NCBI GenBank assembly: GCA_000934385.1
Contig: KN880657.1
Location: 1 to 39,221 of the forward strand
Direction: 5' to 3'
DNA length: 39,221 nucleotides
Origin: Cylindrobasidium torrendii FP15055 ss-10
Taxonomy: Eukaryota > Basidiomycota > Agaricomycetes > Agaricales > Physalacriaceae
Shown: piece after piece, positions 20,923 to 32,075 of the stretch
Numbering within the stretch: position 1 is the stretch's first letter
Layout of the letters: each line of letters opens with the position of its first letter
Notes under the pieces: generated by a model
Database searches by the model: none
Seen by the model: only the letters and a program-made list of their open reading frames with translations
Told to the model about the DNA's origin: nothing
Program-made: the position numbers and the translations under genes

Positions 20923-21237
20923 ATGTGCTTCATCAGCTATACCTCTACCCGCTACAAGGCATGTGGGACCACCCGACCAACGTCGAAGCAAATTGTGCGC
21001 TGCAGGACGTACCATACCTTCAAGGCTGCTGTCGACGCACGGCAGGCGACGTACAACGACCTCCCCAAGTCATGCGACCCGCGCGTCATCCCGCCGCACA
21101 ACAAGACCGTCGTCGAGGACGGACGGTGCAGCCGCGAGTGTGTGTATGGCCTCAACCCGGCCTATCCACGATGCCAACAGTACGCCTTTTTTAAATATCC
21201 AGTTGTGAAGACGATGTTCAAGATTTTCCCTAGCTAA
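20923..21237 (+). CDS. Small seven-cysteine protein, uncharacterised
   Basis: A single exon of 104 residues starts MCFISYTS and has cysteines at positions 2, 14, 27, 51, 69, 73 and 84, including the pair CSREC. There is no signal peptide and no membrane segment. The CxxxC and spaced Cys/His residues would suit a small zinc-binding fold. The opening MCFI followed by Tyr and a spaced Cys resembles, from memory, other short basidiomycete proteins of unknown function. Frame upstream of this ATG is open, but the TATA position and leader favour this start. I do not recognise a function. Confidence 0.6.
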   Translation: MCFISYTSTRYKACGTTRPTSKQIVRCRTYHTFKAAVDARQATYNDLPKSCDPRVIPPHNKTVVEDGRCSRECVYGLNPAYPRCQQYAFFKYPVVKTMFKIFPS

Positions 21238-21622
21238 GCGCGTCACACGCTCTGGACCCACAAAAATGATGGCGGCAACACGCATACGCGAGTTGGACCC
21301 ACAAAATGCCAAGTGGCGCACTGTGTGCTCACAACCCTTGATATCATTATAGCTACATTTCCTTTGCTTTGTATTTGTGTTTATGTTTGTATCGCAGCTG
21401 TTGTACGATGGACTTGACACAATTGACCGTTTACTTACCTACCGTACGTACTTTTCCTACTTGTTTACCTTATCGACTTCGCAGCCTTACTTTACCGCTA
21501 TTGGCATATGTACTCTCTCTCCATTGTTCTCTTTGTCAGCACTGACCAGTGTGCTCGATTCTGCGCTAGTCTGCGGTCTCATCATTGCCATCATCGCGGC
21601 GATCGGCCTTGGTTTAACTTTC
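21238..21622. other. Intergenic with possible upstream exon
   Basis: These 385 bp are pyrimidine-rich. An ATG at 21409 (MDLTQLTVYLPT) is followed by a GTACGT donor and could be a non-conserved first exon of the next gene. The region also has hydrophobic coding potential in the frame of the next gene. I prefer the downstream start. Confidence 0.35.
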
Positions 21623-22890
21623 ATGACGCGCACTTTCGATTCCGCCGAACCACTCAAGTTGACTTGGAATGATCATCTGGTTGACTCTTGTCTTCCAACC
21701 TTCATCATGACTGTGTTCTCTCGCCTCCTCCCGACTGTTGTCAGTGCGTACGGCCTGCAGGCGCGTAAGTAGCTTTCCACCACCACTCGAATTGGCGTGG
21801 TAAATGACATGCATACTGCAGTCTGTGCTGCCATCTTTGTCCCTAAACAGGACGAGCGATTCTACGACATCTCAGGTAGCCCTACTTACGCTCACCATGT
21901 GCATGGGCTAAAGTCTGCAGGCTCTCTTGGTTTTGCGACCACCGCTTTTCTTTCCCTCTACTACCCTTCCCTAAAGGCCAAATTCTATGATGGCCTTGCT
22001 GTTACCCTACCGTCTCTCCGTTCATTCGCCCCGCGTCAGCTCATACTCACTGCCTGTCTCGGCATTTGGACCGCTCGCCTCGGGTCGTTTCTCTTCATGG
22101 TGTGTACATCGTTTGCTCAACGTTCCGAATGCGATTCTCATGATATCTCACAGCGTGTGATGAAAGCTGGGAAAGATTCCAGGTTCGACGAGGTGAAGAC
22201 GCAGCCCGCTAAATTCAGTTTCTTCTGGTTCGCGCAAGGTTTGTGTACTTCCTTTCCGCGCGGGCTCAGCATCTAACAATCACTCAGCAACCTGGGTTCT
22301 TGTTGTCGGCCTCCCGGTATACCTGGTGAACACCCTCCCCCGTGCATTGCATCCCGCGTTGGGTATCCGCGACTACGCCGCGCTTGGCCTCATAGCCGCC
22401 TCCTTCGCATTCGAAGTCACCGCCGACCGCCAGAAACAGGCATGGCGCCAGGCAAAGGAAGACAAACAGCACGACGAGAAGTTCATTTCTAGTGGACTCT
22501 GGAGCCTCAGCAGGCACCCCAAGTAAGTTTTCAGCCTCGTTTATCTAATGTTCGGTGTTCACCACCCACACACTCTAGCTATGTTGGGGAGGTTGGTATC
22601 TGGACAGGTATCTGGGCTCTGTCGACCGCAACGCTGCAAACGCCGTTTTTCCCTCGCGGCACCATCGGGCTTGCCTTGCTGAGCCCTGCGCTCACCTACT
22701 ACCTTGTCCGAAATCTGTCCGGTGTGCCGCCGCTCGAGGCGCAAGCTGAGAAGCGCTGGGGCACGGACCCGGCGTGGAAGGCGTACAAAGAGTATGTTTT
22801 CTCCATCCTGGTACCTGCATTCCCATTCAGATGACATCCTCTCGTAGCAAGACCCCCATCTTCTTCCCTTGGATCAACACAACGGCGTGA
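21623..22890 (+). CDS. DUF1295 / steroid 5-alpha-reductase-like membrane protein
   Basis: Seven exons joined across six introns (45-57 nt) encode 316 residues from the ATG at 21623. Conserved blocks are AAIFVPKQDERFYD, SLGFATTAFLSLYYPSL, KTQPAKFSFFWFAQATWV, LPVYLVNTLP, FEVTADRQKQAWR, DEKFISSGLWSLSRHPNYVG and SGVPPLEAQAEKRWG. The SRHPNYVGE block is the hallmark of DUF1295 and related C-terminal methyltransferase/steroid-reductase membrane enzymes. Several TM segments are present; the location is probably the ER. The substrate is unknown; an NADPH-dependent reductase is a family-based guess. The first few residues are uncertain because an open, hydrophobic frame continues upstream. It is convergent with NIK1. 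Confidence 0.85.
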
Positions 22891-23303
22891 ACAGTTATCA
22901 TGAGATGAGAACAGCACACAGAATTGGCCCAAACGCAAGTGTAGCTCTTCTATGATATTTTCACATAAATATGTAGCATAAATAACGAACGACAATGAAT
23001 GTACACTCTGCCATCCGGATTCCCTCGAACCAACATCAGTTGGTCCTCTTGCGACGAGTACACCTTTTCATTGGTACAGTATTGAGTCGCAATTGCAAGA
23101 AATAAAAAATGTGGTAGGAGGGGAAGGGGCGTGATAAAGTAATGAAAAAGAAAAAAAGAAAGATACAACACGTAGCAGGAAAAACACGACAGAGTAAGTA
23201 GGTCACTAGCTAGTATGGGCCCGCGAGATCTGCTCGTCATATCCAAGGGGGGAGGGGGGAGAAGGCCGACACAGATAATCGCTGGCGCGTATTAAGTACA
23301 AGA
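22891..23303. other. Intergenic between convergent DUF1295 gene and NIK1
   Basis: This 413-bp gap has A-rich and G-rich homopolymer-like tracts (A-rich around 23100-23165, G-rich at about 23247-23262). It probably holds both 3' UTRs. No gene was seen. Confidence 0.4.
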
Positions 23304-26300
23304 CTATGGGCCGAGGATATTAAACGCCCCCGCAGCGCCGTTCGCCGAGTTCACCCAATTGCTGCCCGCTGCGTGGTTCGCCGCGTTGACCCACGCATTC
23401 GCTTGGCGCCGAAGCTGCAAGTTGCGCTGCACGGTCGACCGCTCCGACACGAGCTTTTGAATCGCATTGAGCAGGTCGTTCCGCCGTAACGGCTTCGTGA
23501 TGTGGTCGTCCATACCAGCTTGTAAGCATCGCTCTCGGTCACCAATCACTACATTCCGTTAGAAGTCAACAAAAATGCGAGATGGTGGAAACGACGTACT
23601 GGCATGTGCCGTTAGCGCAATGATGGGTATAGGCGGTACGGCCTCTTGCATCTCCCACGAACGGATCAGCTCTGTCGCCTCCATTCCTCCCATGAAGGGC
23701 ATTGATACATCCATCTGTTATCTGGTAAGCACTCCTCTTATAAACAGCGCAAATGTACGCTTACCAAGATCACATCGAAGGGCCTGCCTTGTCGTATCCT
23801 TTGCTTGTACGCGTCAAGCGCGACCTGTCCGTTCTCCGCAATTTCTACCCGATGGCCGTACTTCTCCAGGATCTTCACTGCTAACTTCTGATTCACCAGG
23901 TTGTCCTCCGCAAGAAGTATGTCGTAGTTCGACTCGTTGGGCGCCATAACCGGGTTGACAGTATTTGACTCGAGCGCGGTGATGATGGCGGCAGCGAGAT
24001 CCTGCAAGCTCACGGGTGTGTTGACATGCGAGCTTATGCTGTTGTCTAAACACCATTTCACTGCGCAAAATGTTAGCAAGCATTACGACACAGCGGATGA
24101 TAGGAATCACAGTCTAGCTGAGGTATCAACGGCGCAAGAAGGACCATTGGGATGTATCTCAAGTGCTCGTGTTCCCGAACAAGATCAGTCTATAAATAAT
24201 AGCTCAGCGACGTCGTGCATACGGGGAAAAATCAACGCACATTCTTGATAGAGTCAACGACGATGGAGTCGAAGTGTGGGCATGTGTCCTTGTCGGCCAC
24301 TTCTGATACAGAATGTACACGAGTGACGGAAAGGCCAAGCTCGTTGATCATATCCGCCACGTCTTCATTTGTGTTCTCCGCGTCCACGAACAGGATAGAA
24401 CGATTTGCGAAGGGTGTCATCTTGCCTTGGACCGTGTCGAGCGACATATGGCTGATTTGCGATGTGATAGTGAAGAAGAAGCGACTGCCTCTGTCGACCT
24501 CACTCTCGACCCACATGTTGCCGTTCATGAGATGCACTAATCTCTTGGAGATGGATAAGCCAAGACCTGTCCCACCGTATTCCTGGTGTAGGGGTCAGCA
24601 TCACACGATGTGGTCATAGGAAGAAGTTTACCCTGGTAGTTGAACCATCGGCTTGGCAGAAAGTGTCGAAAATGATATTCAACTTGTCCTTTGCAATACC
24701 AATACCAGTATCCGTCACCGAGAACTCTAGTGACACGTTCTCGTCGTCCAGAGCCAAAAGCCTCGCTGTCAAAGCTACATGCCCTCTTGAGGAAGACTTG
24801 GCGGGAGTGAACTTGATAGCATTCCCAACCAAGTTCGTCACAACTTGTCGCAGGCGGAGGGAGTCACCAATGAGTTGGTCAGGTATGTCGGGCTGGATTT
24901 CGAACGTCAAATCCAAGTTGTTCTGCGTGGCACGGACGACCAGGGTCTTGAGGATAGCGAACACAGTCTGCCGGAGAGAGTAGGTCACTGCTTCCATCGT
25001 CATGCGACCGGCCTCGACTATAAGAGAGTTTAGAACGGCTAAATGGTGTTGGGATGTCAGACAAACTCTTCGAGATATCCAAGATGTCGTCGATGATCAA
25101 CAGTAATGAACGAGCGAGGTTGTGCACTAAGAGCAGACTTTCTCGTTGTGACCGGTTCAAGTCGCTATCCAGTGTCAACTCGGTCATACCGATGATACCG
25201 TTCATCGGCGTGCTGCAGAGATAAGAAGACGACTGATGAGAACAACAAAAACCATACCGGATTTCGTGCGACATGTTGGCCAAGAACTCGCTCTTACTTC
25301 TGTTCGCCAACTCGGCCGCCTCTCTCGCAGCTGTATTCTTCTGAATACTGTCACGCAAGTTGAACACCATACTGTTGATATGGGACTTGAGAGAGTCCAT
25401 CTCGCCGCTGGCCTCGACCGTGATGAAGCGCGTAAAGTCGCCATCCATGGCGGCAGCAGAAATCTGAGCGAATCCACGGACTTGTGTTGTCAAGTTGCCA
25501 GCCATCGTGTTGACCGCCAGTCTGAGGTAAATTGTTAGGAATGGGGAAGCGAACTAAAAGCTCTACAAACGTGATCTCATGCCAAATACCCTGAACGTTG
25601 CCAACATCCGCGACACCACCAAGCTTTCCTTCTGTTCCGACCTCGCGAGCAACCTTCTTGACCTCGACCGCGAAGATATCCAACTGGTCAATCATCTGGT
25701 TGATAGTCTGCACAAGCTGAAGCATCTCGCCGCTGACTTGGACGTTCTTGATCTTTTGGGTCAAGTCTCCGCGAGCGACAGCAGACTAGGTAGGAGGGTT
25801 TAGTCTAGTATTGAGCAAAAACATGTTTGACGTACCGTTGCCTTCGCAATAACGCGCACTTGTTGGGTCAACTGGAAGGGATGAGAGGGCGCCAACAGGA
25901 TAATAGCATGCATACATTGCTGGCCATGACATTGACATTGTCAGTCAATTGTTTCCATGTTCCTGCGACGTTCTTCACTCTGGCTTGACCACCCAATCGA
26001 CCTTCTGTACCGACCTCGCGAGCCAATCTTGTGACCTCGGTCGCGAAGACACTCAAGGAGTCCGTCATGTTGTTCACTGTGTCCTTCAGATCCAAAAATT
26101 CTCCGCGCACGTTGACCTGGACCTTCTTAGTCAAATCACCGTTGGCGACAGCCTTCGTGACGGCAGCGATTTCTCGAACTTGATTTGTTAAGTTCATGGC
26201 CATCAAATTGACGTTTTCGGTCAAAGCCTGCGACTGGGTAAGCGTCAGTTAACAAATCAGTGGGCCATACACGCCTTCCAAGTGCCCTCCACGCCGGGAA

Positions 26301-28097
26301 CCCTTGCCTGACCACCGAGCTTTCCCTCCGTACCGACTTCCAAACTGACGCGAGTGACTTCATGCGCAAAGACGAGCAACTGGGTCACCATCTGGTTGAC
26401 GGACTCCTTCAACTCAAGCATTTCTCCTTGTACATCGGCTTCGACTGTTTGATCCAACTGTCCACACGCAACGGCCTTGGTGACCTTGGATATCGACCGC
26501 ACCTGATTCGTCAGATTGGTCGCCATCTTGTTCACATTTGTGGTAAGGTCGGCCCAAGTGCCCTTCACGCCCTCTACTCGTGCCTGTCCACCCAAGATAC
26601 CCTGCGTGCCGACCTCAAGCGCGACACGAGTTACTTCGCTGGCGAAGGAGTTCAAATCGTCCACCATGGAATTGACCGTTGTCTTGAGCTGGTGCATTTC
26701 ACCCTCGACCTCGATTTTGATCTTGCGAGTGAGGTCTCCTTCGGCGACGGCCGTGGTGACAGAGGCAATGGATCGTACTTGGTCGGTCAAAGATGAACAC
26801 ATTCGGTTGACCTAATCAAAAGAAATGAGATGCCAAAAGAGACGCATAAAGGAAGAGCACGTACATTGATTACCAACTCAAGCCACACGCCCTCGACGTC
26901 GGGCACACTTGCTTGGCCACCTAGTTTTCCCTGACTGCCGACCTCCAATGTTACACGAGTGACCTCCGCTGCTAATGCGCGCAACCGAACCACCATGCCA
27001 TTGACGGTATTCTTCAAATCGAGAATTTCACCCCGTGCATCTACCTCAATCTGTCGTGATAGGTCTCCTTGTGCTACAGCCTTGGTGACTTCTGCGATGG
27101 AGCGGACTTGCATGGTTAGGTTACCGGCCAATTTGTTGACAACGTCGGTCAGTTCGAGCCAGGTGCCTTCCACACCAGGGACGTGGGCCTGGCCACCAAG
27201 TTTGCCTTCGGTTCCAACTTCGAGAGAGACGCGAGTGACCTCTTTGGCGAATCGTCCAAGTTTGTCGACCTGAATAGATGATCAGCTGGCGCCCCGAACG
27301 AGGTGATCGCGACGCACCATGGTATTGATAGCAGCTTTGAGGTTGTTCATGACGTCGGAATGGACTTCTACAGTAATCTTCTGGCTCAGGTCACCAGTGG
27401 CAACAGCGTTACAGACACGGGCGACGTCCTGGACTTGTTTCTTGAGGAGTTGAAGTTCGTCCATCGCGCTCAAACCGCCCTCCTTGGCTGCAGTAGCCAG
27501 CGGACCATCAGAGGGCACAAGGAGTGGCGAAGCTGGGGAGCGAATCTTGCTACGACCGATGCTATCTTTGGTGACTGGGGCACCGCAGTGGGAGCAGACC
27601 GCATGGTCAACACGCAGGCTGGCGGGAGCGGATATTGGGCCGGACTGAGAGGCTAGGCTGGCGAATGTAGGACGAGTGTAGACGCTAGAGCGAATCGGAT
27701 CTGGGAAATATGGGGAGTCGGATACGGGGGCTGGTACCCTTTCGCTCAACGTAGTTGGGGTGCTGGTGCCATTGCTGACTGGAGCGGCGTCTGCGATCCG
27801 CTCAGTTTGGCTGATCCGCGGTGTTTCTATTCCTTTCGAACGGAGCGTGTCTTCAGCCGCCTTCATCCGTGCGAGCAACGTCGATAGGTTGCGTTGGATT
27901 GTCTTTGTCTTCCACGACGTCGGTCCATTATATGAGGCCAAAGGTAGGCTGGCCGGAGCGAGTGGCGAGGTCAGCAGCGGCGATAGCGCTGTGCAAAGGT
28001 AGGTGAAGAATGGATGCTCATCGGCGCTCCCGTCCATCGTGGGCGTTGTCGAGTCGGGCCCGACGCTTGCAGCGTCTTCGTGGTCGCCTGTCATCAT
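23304..28097 (-). CDS. NIK1: Group III hybrid histidine kinase (Nik1/Os-1)
   Basis: Fourteen exons joined across 13 introns give 1385 residues, in frame. There is no membrane segment. After a low-complexity N-terminus (about 1-210) come seven HAMP-type repeats of about 92 residues, six of them with blocks such as [11 protein letters not shown] and [13 protein letters not shown]. The kinase core follows: H-box SHEIRTPMNG (His about 840), N-box [11 protein letters not shown], then [11 protein letters not shown] and [10 protein letters not shown]. The receiver domain (about 1213-1335) has AEDN, the phospho-acceptor Asp in ILMDVSMP (about 1268, split by an intron) and the conserved Lys in ITKP. 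The family senses osmotic stress upstream of the Hog1 pathway and is the known target of phenylpyrrole and dicarboximide fungicides. One intron (26274-26228) appears to be GC-AG. All catalytic residues are present. Confidence 0.95.
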
Positions 28098-28950
28098 GCA
28101 TCAAGCGTGGGAAAAAGAGATCAGGCGGCCGTGGCCGTAAAAAGGCACTGGTGATCCGGCCCCATTGCGGTCTTTCAAACACACGGCTTCACATACAGTG
28201 TATGATACAGCTATCAGGCCCAGTTTTCGTTGTCCTCAGTCTTGTTCACGAAAATGTGGCTCTACTGTCCCTTCAATTGCGCCAGGATAGGTTACAACGA
28301 AGTTGTGCGCACTTTCTTGTTGAATTTGGATGAGGAGTTTTGGAAGTGACCAACATTGATACCAAAGGTTGCTTTCTTCTATTTGGGACTCATAAGAGCT
28401 TCTTTAATCTCGAATTTCAAATTTGTGTTTATGCTCAAGATGGGAGCTGGTTTTTCACAGACGACACCAGCTCCGCTCAGAGGCAGCCAATGTCGAATGG
28501 GCACTGTCCTTGACTGATTCTGCTGGTCGAATCCGTTTCTGAATCTGTGTTCTTGCAAGAGAAATAAGTGTATACTACAGTAGCACCCGGCAGTGGGTAA
28601 CATCGGGATATAATAGGGATATAATACCTTGTTTGAATTTCAGGGCTTGACTCTGGAAGCAACGATCACTGATTCGCTGTGCGCCACCGGAGTGACGTCA
28701 GCAACTTTCACTTCTTGGCGGACCACCGCACTGTGCACTGTCCCATCACTGCGCCGCGGACACAGCTTCCAACATTCAAATACTGCGCGGGCCGACACAG
28801 AGTGCTCCATCCACGTCTTTCACCCGTACCATCACCACCGCTGCTGTCGCCAACGGGACAGAAACATCCAATCGCGCAACGAGCTTATCACGACTTTAAG
28901 GACACTACCGAGCCTGCAGACATCGGCATTACCCACCTTCAGCTTCCACC
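28098..28950. other. Divergent intergenic region, NIK1 / MARVEL gene
   Basis: These 853 bp separate two divergent starts and should hold both promoters and leaders. A perfect two-unit tandem repeat of GGGATATAATA lies at 28605-28626. Short open frames here overlap on both strands and are not supported as genes. Confidence 0.45.
28605..28626. repeat. Tandem 11-bp repeat, two units
   Basis: GGGATATAATA occurs twice head to tail. Each unit includes a TATAAT-like core, and the pair lies about 325 bp before the MARVEL gene start, so it may be part of a promoter or only a small duplication. Confidence 0.6.
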
Positions 28951-30482
28951 ATGGCCATCATGGATTACGTTCAATCCGGTTTCGACAAGGTTTTACCCAA
29001 GAGCTCAGGGAGACGACAATCGATACCGGCGGTGTCGTCAGGCGGGATATCGAGTAGTCAGGGTATTGGGCACGCACGGTTCGAGGACGATGTAAGTCTA
29101 CACTATTTCCACGCGGCTTCGGCCATCCTGTCCCATCCGCCGCGACCCTAGCGCAGTTTCACTGCCACCCCACGGCAACGCTTACATAATACATGTTCGT
29201 TGTCTTCGCGCATGCATGGCCGAGAGCTCGAGCGCGCTTATATTCCTCGCGTTCCTGCCACTCGTATTCGTGGTTTGGCTATGGGTTGCTTGATTCGCGT
29301 GTCTCCTGGGCAACTCACTGACTCGCCCGTACCCAGATGATCATTTCCAAGCCCGCCATTGTCTTCCATGCCTCACAAATATTCTTCAACTTCCTCGCTA
29401 TGTGCTGTTTCGCGAGCGTCGCCGCATTTCAAGCAAAGTGGAAAGTTGGGCCTTGTGCGTAGCGGTCATCGCATCTGTCGCTTTGCTAACATCAGTGTAG
29501 CCGGACTCTCCGCATTTACGCTTTTTATGACCATTCTCGGCATCTTTATCGCGTCATTCATGCTGGCGGTTCCCGTTGTCTACGAGCGGTACGACAAACT
29601 GGCGCGTTTGGCTCGCATTATGAAGGAATTGCGCGTTGGATTCATCCTGACTGGCACCGGCAGTACCCTTAGTCTGTTGATCGCGTGAGTGTCACGCTCC
29701 CGCGCGGCAAGACTTCGACCTCATAGAGCGACTAGATTCATCGTTACCATATCAGCTTGGACCCAAGCAGGCTGCAAAAACGCCGAAAACGATCCCAATG
29801 CAGACAAAGGAAAGGATTACAGGAACGCACTGCCTGGATGGTGCAGTACCAAAAAAGCGGCCGCGATCTTCCTGTGGTTAGCATTTGGTGCGTTTCAACC
29901 CCTCCATACCCGCCCAACCTTAACATTCTTCCAGCGGCTTGGGGAGCGTCCCTTGCCCTGCTGATATGGGAATGGAGGAAAGGCGGACACTCATCATTCA
30001 AGAGTAACAAGGCCAAGGACCCTCCATTCAACCCGCCGACCGACCATGAAGCCGTTGCGAGCTACGACGAAGATGAGGATGATAGTCACAGTGCATTCCA
30101 GCATGAACCACCAGTCACGCGCGCGTCCGACCCATTCACCGACAACAACTACGCAGCCCGCCCGACTTCATCAGCTTATTCGTCGGCCCCGAGCGGCGGC
30201 GGACGGCAGTCAATGGACATCTACGGCGCCTTCCAAGACACAGCCCCTACTGGATATTCACCTGGCGGATACGCCGGTGGAAATTCCTACGCCAATACCA
30301 ACACTGCCTATCAGGGCGCGCCTGCTTCATATTCAGCACCCCGACTGCCCGAGCCAGATCTTGGCCCCAAAGTCAGTCGGACAATGCAATACGCGGCAGA
30401 CGACCCATACGCCAAAGTCAAGGCGTCCATTCAGGGCGGTACCACACCACCACACACCTATAGTTATCCAGATTATCGTTAA
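28951..30482 (+). CDS. MARVEL-domain-type four-TM membrane protein
   Basis: Five exons (28951-29091, 29337 onward) joined across introns of 245, 46, 51 and 47 nt encode 380 residues. After a soluble N-terminus come four TM segments: IVFHASQIFFNFLAMCCFAS, SAFTLFMTILGIFIASFML, VGFILTGTGSTLSLLIAFIV and AAAIFLWLAFAAWGASLALL, with a Cys pair in the loop before the last one (TQAGCKN, PGWCS). This is the MARVEL layout seen in fungal membrane-organising proteins. The long C-terminus is rich in Pro, Ser, Tyr and Gly and is probably cytosolic. Similar agaricomycete proteins are uncharacterised; a role in plasma-membrane domains is inferred. The first intron is about five times longer than any other in the window. 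Confidence 0.8.
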
Positions 30483-30709
30483 ATGGGCGAGGTTTTGTTG
30501 TGTTCATATGGATTATCTTATGACCCGCCCGCGGACTTCTTGGTGCAGACCTCTCATGATCTGGTTCCTCGCTCTATGCACACTTATTTAACTACCGCAA
30601 GGCAAACACCTGTATAATCGTACTTGGCTCGAGCATTTATATGCATTGTATTTATTTGGCTCGAAGTTCTGAAGATGGATCGGATTTTCAGATTTGACAC
30701 ATTACCGCC

Positions 30710-31899
30710 ATGGTCGACGTTGACCTCAGATATATCGCCGCACCGATGGTGAAGCAGTCGGACCTACCATTCCGGACGTTGACTCATCGCTATGGGGCGA
30801 CGCTCACTTACACGCAAATGCTACAACCAGAAGAGCTAGTCAACAATGGCGACTATCTTGACTTTCATCTACGGGACCTGCAATCGCGTCCAAAGGAACA
30901 CAAAGTGGTTGTACAACTATGCGGGAACGACGTCGAGACGGTGGTCAGCGGTGCGAAAAAGATAGCAGGGTATTGCGATGGTGTAGGTGAGCAATATAGG
31001 TGTTCGAACTCGAGCAACACTGAGTCCATCAAGTAATACAGACTTAAATCTGGGCTGCCCACAGGATGCTGCACGAGAAGGGCATTATGGCGCGTATCTC
31101 CTAGGAGAGAAGGATTGGCCAGTCGTCGAAAACATCGGTGCGTACATTCTCCTCCGCATCCTCAACTTTTCGAGATTTACATGGGCAGTAGTGTCGGCGC
31201 TATCTCATTCTCTCCCTGTTCCCGTTTCTGCAAAGATTCGCCTCTGCCAGCCTTTGGATAGGACGCCCATTCTAGGGCAGCGCCTGGAGGCTGCTGGTGC
31301 GGCTTGGCTCACGCTTCACGCCCGTACGGTCTCTGCGCGTCGACGACGCGCAGGATCCGCCGACCTCGCTCAAGTTGCCCTCCTCAAATCCACCGTCTCG
31401 ACCCCTGTTATCTCCAATGGAAATGTACGAAATCACGCGGATATTCAGGCAAACCTCGACTTCACTGGCGCAGATGGGATCATGGTCGGCGAACCTTTGC
31501 TAGGGAACCCTCAGCTCTTTTCGTGTTCGGCGCCAGAGCATCCAGATCCAATTGCAGTCGCACTCGAATATTTGGATATTTGCAGGGAATACGAGGAGAC
31601 GGTCACGATTGGAATGGTTCAGACACATGTGCGGCACTTCGTCGAGCAACACTCATTGTGGGTCCAATGTTCATTTCCTCGATTGATTTATGGATTCGCT
31701 CTGTAGCGCGCGTAGACCTTGGTACCAGAAGTCATTTCGTCCGGCACTCGCGGCTTGCAAGGATATAGACGCTGTTGAGCATCTATTACGGGTGAAGGTA
31801 CACCGATGGGCGGGACGAAAACCACATACGAAGGATGGCCAGGGAAGTGGCGAAATAGACTCACTTGTTGTGGGACTAGAAGGCATAGAGCTTTTCTAA
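30710..31899 (+). CDS. DUS1: tRNA-dihydrouridine(16/17) synthase
   Basis: Four exons joined across introns of 55, 51 and 49 nt encode 344 residues. The TIM-barrel start YIAAPMVKQSDLPFR, the substrate block TYTQML, VVQLCGND and the catalytic-cysteine motif DLNLGCPQDAAREGHYGAYL identify a Dus1-type FMN enzyme. LTLHARTVSARR, PVISNGNV and ADGIMVGEPLLGNP are the flavin-binding blocks. It reduces uridine at positions 16 and 17 of the tRNA D-loop. The C-terminus is short and has no zinc finger, which separates it from Dus3. One small oddity is that the usual REQ motif after LTLHART reads as SARRRRAG. Flanking genes are on the same strand with small gaps but no functional link. Confidence 0.93.
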
Positions 31900-32075
31900 A
31901 GGTTGTAATACGATTGCGATAATGCTCCCCTCGGCCGCGGCTAACCTGCCAAGTGACAAGATGTCCTCCTACTTCGTGTTTGCCTGCCGGCATCTTACCT
32001 GCTAAATGGCTTTATCACCAGTGAATGTTAGCATCTAACCACGACCATCTAATTGGAAGATAATAGCGCACCGTA

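Noticed and set aside
20502..21194. 230-codon plus-strand open frame
   Set aside because: It crosses the TATA box and overlaps the small Cys-rich gene in another frame. No domain is visible and the composition is Arg/His-rich as in chance frames.
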